Origin: Candidatus Argoarchaeum ethanivorans
GTDB lineage: Archaea > Halobacteriota > Methanosarcinia > Methanosarcinales > EX4572-44
Direction: 5' to 3'
DNA length: 59,377 bases
Assembly: GCA_004193545.1 (NCBI GenBank)
Contig: RPGO01000025.1
Location: 1-59,377 of the forward strand
Under the pieces are notes generated by a model, which was not told the DNA's origin, searched no databases, and worked only from the letters and a program-made list of their open reading frames with translations. Of the stretch, positions 55,187 through 59,377 are shown piece by piece. The position numbers were made by a program, and so were the translations under genes. How positions within the stretch are numbered: position 1 is the stretch's first letter; each line of letters opens with the position of its first letter.

Positions 55187-56551
55187 TTAGCATGTATTTA
55201 TCCCATTGACCAACCCTTCAAAGTACGTTAGCATCTCTTCTGATCGCTTGCGGCTTTTAGATTCACAGTATATCCTGATGATTGGTTCAGTACCACTTGG
55301 TCGAATCAGTGTCCATCCGTCATCGTACCATACCTTTAAACCATCAGTAGTGTCCAGCTTTTCGCCTTTCAGTTGGTAAGCTACCTCAGACATCACTTTT
55401 TTAGAGTCCTCTATCGCTATCTTGGTTTTCATGTTGTAGTACTCTGGACATTCTTTAACGATGTCGGAAAGTTTCACCCCGCTTGAGATAATTTCCAGAA
55501 TCTTTGCAGCACTCATAGCACCATCCCGGCAGTACTGAAGCTCTGGAAAGATTAGTCCCCCATTACCTTCACCACCAAAAACCGCTTTAGTCTCTCGCAT
55601 CTTGCGGGCTACATTGATGCTTCCTACAGCAGTCCATACGAGCTTACAACCATGAGATTCTACCACATCCAAGGTGCGAAGTGAAGAGCTTACCGGCGTT
55701 ACAACCGTTCCTTTGTTGCTCCTTAGTATATGGTCTGCCATCATAGCAAGCAGCACCTCCTCGTTCACAAAACTCCCGTTTTCATCAACCAGAGCTATGC
55801 GGTCAGCATCACCATCGTGTGCAATTCCAATATCTGCCTTAGTTGCTTTGACAAGTTCGATTAACTCATAAAGTGCATCCTCTGTTGGTTCAGGATTCCG
55901 GGAGGGGAACGTTCCATCCATTTGTGCATTCAAACTGATCACAACACATCCAAGCTGCTGCAGTAAAAATGGAGTAACAACGCTTCCTGCACCGCAACCT
56001 GTATCAACAACTACTTTTAACTTAGCTCTTCTAATACGCCCGGCATCAACGGCATCGATAATTCCGTGCATATACCTTTCTGCAACCGAAGCATCGTATC
56101 GAAGGTTTCCTGTCATGCTCCAATCAGCAAAGTAAAACTCTTTCCCGTAATATAGTTCTTCTACCTTTGCTTCATCTTCCCGTGAAAACTCGGTGCCATC
56201 TCCTGCAATCAATTTTAAGCCATTATACTCACGTGGATTATGAGACGCTGTAATCATAATGCCAGCATCAGCATGATCCCTTACATAATACTGTAGTGCG
56301 GGAATGGGGACAATTCCAACATCAACCACTCTACATCCAGCCGAGAGCACGCCAGATACTGCTGCATTTTTTAGCATATTGCCAGAAATGCGGGTGTCTC
56401 TGGCAACAGCAACCACGCCTGTTGCATCATCGTGCAGTTTGTGGAGATATGTGCCGAGACTTGATCCCAACTTCAGCGAAGTCTCAGCAGTCATGGTTTT
56501 ATTAGCAATGCCGCGAACTCCATTAGTACCGAATAATTTCTTTTTTGTCAT
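55187..56551 (-). CDS. glmM: Phosphoglucosamine mutase
   Basis: 454 residues. LFGTNGVRGIAN start, phosphoserine loop MITASHNPREYNGLK, metal loop GIAHDGDADRI, sugar loop GGEGNGG and phosphate loop RPSGTEPIIRIY. Makes glucosamine-1-phosphate for UDP-GlcNAc, a precursor for the glycan genes. ATG 56551 (MTKKKLFGTNG) is chosen; the open frame extends to 56632 over the promoter (TTTAAA at 56612-56617). Confidence 0.92.
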   Translation of the reverse strand: MTKKKLFGTNGVRGIANKTMTAETSLKLGSSLGTYLHKLHDDATGVVAVARDTRISGNMLKNAAVSGVLSAGCRVVDVGIVPIPALQYYVRDHADAGIMITASHNPREYNGLKLIAGDGTEFSREDEAKVEELYYGKEFYFADWSMTGNLRYDASVAERYMHGIIDAVDAGRIRRAKLKVVVDTGCGAGSVVTPFLLQQLGCVVISLNAQMDGTFPSRNPEPTEDALYELIELVKATKADIGIAHDGDADRIALVDENGSFVNEEVLLAMMADHILRSNKGTVVTPVSSSLRTLDVVESHGCKLVWTAVGSINVARKMRETKAVFGGEGNGGLIFPELQYCRDGAMSAAKILEIISSGVKLSDIVKECPEYYNMKTKIAIEDSKKVMSEVAYQLKGEKLDTTDGLKVWYDDGWTLIRPSGTEPIIRIYCESKSRKRSEEMLTYFEGLVNGINTC

Positions 56552-56656
56552 CAAAAAACTGTCATGTAGTGGTGGTACAAAAATCTTCTTATCGATTTCA
56601 GTGCCGTAAGGTTTAAATCCAAAAAAAATCATTACACTTTGTCTTTAAAGCAACAT

Positions 56657-56729
56657 GTCCGGATAGTGTAGTGGCCCATCATGGGGCCCTGTCGAGGCCT
56701 CGACCCGGGTTCAAATCCCGGCCCGGACG
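56657..56729 (+). tRNA. tRNA-Asp (GUC anticodon)
   Basis: 73 nt. Acceptor GTCCGGA against CCCGGAC (last pair A-C), D-arm region GTGTAGTGGCCCATCAT, anticodon stem GGGCC/GGCCT with loop CTGTCGA exposing GTC, T-arm CCGGGTTCAAATCCCGG, discriminator G. No intron; CCA not encoded. Divergent from glmM. Confidence 0.92.
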
Positions 56730-56751
56730 TACATTTTTTATTCTTCCAGTA

Positions 56752-56827
56752 CCACACACTCCGTGTGTGGAAAACAACTCTCGACTGCACAAGCCCCAGC
56801 CATGCCACACCCGATTAAAATCGGGTG
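56752..56827. repeat. Two short perfect hairpins downstream of tRNA-Asp
   Basis: CCACACAC/GTGTGTGG (56752-56770, TCC loop) and CACCCGATT/AATCGGGTG (56808-56827, AA loop). Between them is CTCGACTGCACAAG, related to the CTGCACAAC palindromes elsewhere. The first may act as tRNA transcript terminator. Confidence 0.5.
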
Positions 56828-57026
56828 CATCCCTGCCATACTCATTATCATTTTATGTCTTTATTTCTTCAAATTCATTGCTAATGAAAAAGAAAGGTTT
56901 ACTTATTTTCCTCTCCTTCTGATCTTACTTATTACAATAGTGCTTGACAACCTAACTAAAGCCACTAATCCGATTGGTGTTAGCGTTGGGACTTGTGCTG
57001 CAACTGGTGGAGGCGCTGTGGTGTAG
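56802..57026 (+). CDS. Possible small membrane protein
   Basis: About 74 residues if read from ATG 56802; two hydrophobic stretches (IPAILIIILCLYFFKFI and FPLLLILLITIVLD) and a Gly/Ala-rich end CAATGGGAVV. The first codons lie within a palindrome and no Shine-Dalgarno is seen, so coding status is doubtful. No family recognised. The remainder of 57027-57146 holds nothing recognisable. Confidence 0.25.
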   Translation: MPHPIKIGCIPAILIIILCLYFFKFIANEKERFTYFPLLLILLITIVLDNLTKATNPIGVSVGTCAATGGGAVV

Positions 57027-57146
57027 GTTCAGTGCTTTCTACAGTAATACACCAGCGAGTCCAGAAACTATTGAAGTCGTTAATGTAAACATAAACTACT
57101 GCAGGACGTTTCTCCATTGAATGTCAAAGAAGTACTGTTTAAAGAT

Positions 57147-57794
57147 TTATTTCGAAATACTTGTTTTTTCCGCAAAATACACACCAATACCAAAACTTAT
57201 TCCCGTAAACAAACCTATAGTCAGAAAGGTTATTACATAGGCTCCTAAAAGAGATTCGAATATCATCTCAGTAAAATTTCCCACCAAAGGCCCTATTAAT
57301 GACCCTATAGCAAATCCAAGCATCCCAGCCAAAATTAGTGGCCCGATCTTTTTTTTCAAAGCAATACTATAAAAAAATCCCCCAATCGCACCTACAACTG
57401 CAAAAACAAAGACCAAATCTCCAATAAGAAGATAAGGACGTAGAATAAACAAAGAATGCCACGTGAAAAAATGTCCGATAAAATATAGAGGATAGGATAA
57501 TATACTACCAATTAAAAACGCGAACAAAAATCCAACTGCCCCCAATAGAAAAGAAAGCAAAAGTTTCTTAATATCCTTAAATGGCAGTGCTAAAAACACA
57601 CCACCAATTGCACCTAAAACAATACCATCCATCAGATGAGTGAATGGACTTTCACCGGGACCCATGGATGGAATTGATTTAAATAAAAGAAAACCCCAAA
57701 TAGCGCCTCCAATCCCAAATCCAATTGCCCCCACCAACATGTATTTTAACAAGGAGGCATGATTTTCTGATTTTAAACGATTTAAAATATTCAT
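57147..57794 (-). CDS. Polytopic membrane protein, unknown
   Basis: 215 residues from ATG 57794 (GGTGG upstream). Five to six Gly-rich membrane segments, e.g. YMLVGAIGFGIGGAIWGFLL, GIVLGAIGGVFLALPF and YVITFLTIGLFTGISFGIG. The GAIG/GxxxG repeats suggest internally repeated, tightly packed helices. No function recognised. It follows the surface protein gene on the same strand. Confidence 0.6.
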   Translation of the reverse strand: MNILNRLKSENHASLLKYMLVGAIGFGIGGAIWGFLLFKSIPSMGPGESPFTHLMDGIVLGAIGGVFLALPFKDIKKLLLSFLLGAVGFLFAFLIGSILSYPLYFIGHFFTWHSLFILRPYLLIGDLVFVFAVVGAIGGFFYSIALKKKIGPLILAGMLGFAIGSLIGPLVGNFTEMIFESLLGAYVITFLTIGLFTGISFGIGVYFAEKTSISK

Positions 57795-57857
57795 GGGGCC
57801 ACCATACTTTTTCTTTTTATTATAGTATAACACTTAGAGTTGAAAAGACAAGAGTAT

Positions 57858-59377
57858 CTATCTCCTCTTCTTTATAGCTTCGTTTACAAGAACAATCAGC
57901 ATCAATACAACAAGAACTAACATTCCGACAGTTGATAAGACAGGAACGGGTACAGCACCTGCTTTTTTAGTAGTTCTTATATCACCTTCAACAATACTGC
58001 CTGCTCCTCCAGATACCTTAACCGATCCTTCTTCTGTCTCAGTGCTTGCCTTTACAGTGTAAACATGCTCCTCTGAAACGATAACTAAATATTGTCCATT
58101 CTCATCAGTTAAAGTGGTAAACAACCTAACTCCGCTCTCATCATAAACATCAATTATTGCATTAACTGCTACATTCCCATTTTCATCTGTTACTATCCCT
58201 TCAATTCTAAAAGCTTCTGATTCTGGAATAAGATGAAGTATGCCTTCTACACCCCCTGTAGTATTACTAGAATGAATAAACCTCTGTTTATATGGGGCGT
58301 AGCCATCCAGATTTACAACAATATCATGAGTTCCAGAAGAAACATGATTAATCAAGAAAGTTCCATTTTCACCTGCAAAGGTGTAGTAGCTTTCGTTGCT
58401 TAAAATAACAATTATTGCTCCTTCTGGAGTTCCTTCACCCACTAAATTTATAGTTCCTTCGACATAATCTCCTAATCTTGCTAATATCGAAATTTCCTCG
58501 GGATTATTGTACCTTGATTGTTTCCAAGGATGTGTAGGAGGCTTTCCCCCTTTATGTATGAATTTATCTTCACCTAACCATTCTGGAATCTTTACACGTA
58601 TCCCCAACTCAGGAGAATTGGGGAATGTATCTAACCCTCCAAACATATCTATGAAATCCTGATTAATCTCTTTTAGTTTGTAATGTAAATCGTTATGTTT
58701 AATTTGAGGGCCATTTAACTGATCTTCCTCAGTCCAATAAAGTATTTTATATGCAGATAATCCATTTGTTACATCAGCTAATACATTAACTAATCCATTA
58801 TTATTCCCATCGATCCAACTTGCATGTGAGCCCTCCTCAACAAGAATTCCTGCATGTTCGTTTTCTTCAAAATTTGGGTTTGAAAGATAATTATTTGGAC
58901 AATTCCAGTCGTGAGCCGAAGCCACCACTCTTGTAACTTCTCCTGCATTTTTATCAACAAATACAAATACCGTTTCCCAATCGTGATAGTGTTCATTCAA
59001 AAAGTCATTATACGCATAATAGAACCAATACTCGTATACAATTTCGTCTTCCATCTCAGCAATATGATAAAATATGGTAAAATTGTCCCATATTTGATCT
59101 TCAGTTAAATCGAGATATTTCGTTTTACTCTTTTCTCCACTTGTTTCGTAGATGTTACCAGTGTAAAAGAAAGGAGTGGTGGCGTTGTACTGTTCTGTTG
59201 AATCAAACCACATATTTGGTGCGTATAAAATTGCTTTAGGTTTCACCGTCACAGTTGCATATTTCATATCGACATCCAAAGGTCCGATGGTGCCACCAGG
59301 TCCACTTGCTTGAGAATCTGTTATCTTGAGACCTACAATATAGATGCCTTGACTATCCCATGTCCACGAAGGTTTGA
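57858..59377 (-). CDS. Surface protein with PKD end, HDWE domain and carboxypeptidase-regulatory-like repeats (runs off right edge)
   Basis: At least 505 residues; the frame continues past 59279 to the window edge as SWTWDSQGIYIVGLKITDSQ, the C-terminal strand of a PKD domain. Next is a domain with EHYHDWETVFVFVDKNAGEV and a later EEGSHASW, recalling the HDWE core of NPP1/VPS62-like proteins. Two carboxypeptidase-regulatory-like beta sandwiches follow (VEGTINLVGEGTPEGAI; RIEGIVTDENGNVAVNA), then a C-terminal helix with basic stop AIKKRR. Cell-surface anchored; ligand or substrate unknown. Confidence 0.7.
   Translation of the reverse strand, partial: KPSWTWDSQGIYIVGLKITDSQASGPGGTIGPLDVDMKYATVTVKPKAILYAPNMWFDSTEQYNATTPFFYTGNIYETSGEKSKTKYLDLTEDQIWDNFTIFYHIAEMEDEIVYEYWFYYAYNDFLNEHYHDWETVFVFVDKNAGEVTRVVASAHDWNCPNNYLSNPNFEENEHAGILVEEGSHASWIDGNNNGLVNVLADVTNGLSAYKILYWTEEDQLNGPQIKHNDLHYKLKEINQDFIDMFGGLDTFPNSPELGIRVKIPEWLGEDKFIHKGGKPPTHPWKQSRYNNPEEISILARLGDYVEGTINLVGEGTPEGAIIVILSNESYYTFAGENGTFLINHVSSGTHDIVVNLDGYAPYKQRFIHSSNTTGGVEGILHLIPESEAFRIEGIVTDENGNVAVNAIIDVYDESGVRLFTTLTDENGQYLVIVSEEHVYTVKASTETEEGSVKVSGGAGSIVEGDIRTTKKAGAVPVPVLSTVGMLVLVVLMLIVLVNEAIKKRR

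Overview
The window looks like a chromosomal segment of a euryarchaeote, most likely a methanogen-related or ANME-type lineage (Methanosarcinia/Syntropharchaeia-like; inference from gene content only). Archaeal signatures are ribosomal protein L18Ae/LX, prefoldin alpha, Nob1, AglB oligosaccharyltransferase, Taw2 wyosine-tRNA enzyme, a small basic DUF5350-like protein, archaeal tRNA-Ile and tRNA-Asp, TATA-box (box A) promoters and frequent GTG/TTG starts. Both edges cut genes: a bacterial-type arginine decarboxylase (speA) on the left and a PKD/HDWE-type surface protein on the right.

Layout. 1-16.6 kb: housekeeping genes (thioredoxin, B12 radical SAM protein, taw2, CorA-like transporter, AAA ATPase, MBL hydrolase, hisI, prefoldin, L18Ae, a three-domain trehalose-type HAD/OtsB/GH65 fusion, a lipoprotein, nob1), interspersed with palindrome-rich non-coding repeats and a decayed IS. 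16.7-39 kb: surface glycan region. It holds aglB, GT2 and GT4 glycosyltransferases, asnB, an FkbM methyltransferase, a glycan polymerase/transferase-like protein, a nonulosonic-acid module (NeuA-PseG fusion, pyruvyl-transferase-like protein, hexapeptide acyltransferase, NeuB), a flippase and two sugar epimerases. Decay scars are mixed in: a frameshifted UDP-ManNAc-type dehydrogenase, duplicated neuB/GT fragments and two HEPN/MNT toxin-antitoxin pairs. 39.1-40.2 kb: aroC.

40.4-52.2 kb: a complete type I-B CRISPR-Cas locus on the minus strand, in the order cas8b-cas7-cas5-cas3-MNT-HepT-[two-repeat mini-CRISPR]-cas6-cas1-cas2-cas4-leader-array. The array has 25 repeats and 24 spacers and ends at an IS remnant on its leader-distal side. 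The two most unusual things here are a HEPN/MNT pair inside the cas operon and a second, one-spacer CRISPR whose 37-nt repeat contains the cas6 start codon. 52.2-59.4 kb: an FtsZ/CetZ-like tubulin homologue with two membrane-anchored partners, glmM, tRNA-Asp, a membrane protein and the truncated surface protein.

The glycan genes probably build and transfer an acidic, nonulosonate-containing N-glycan onto S-layer proteins: GlmM and the epimerases supply sugar nucleotides, NeuB and NeuA-PseG make and activate the nonulosonate, glycosyltransferases assemble, the flippase exports and AglB transfers. The most striking glycan gene is a GT4 enzyme whose two Rossmann halves are in reversed order (an apparent circular permutation).
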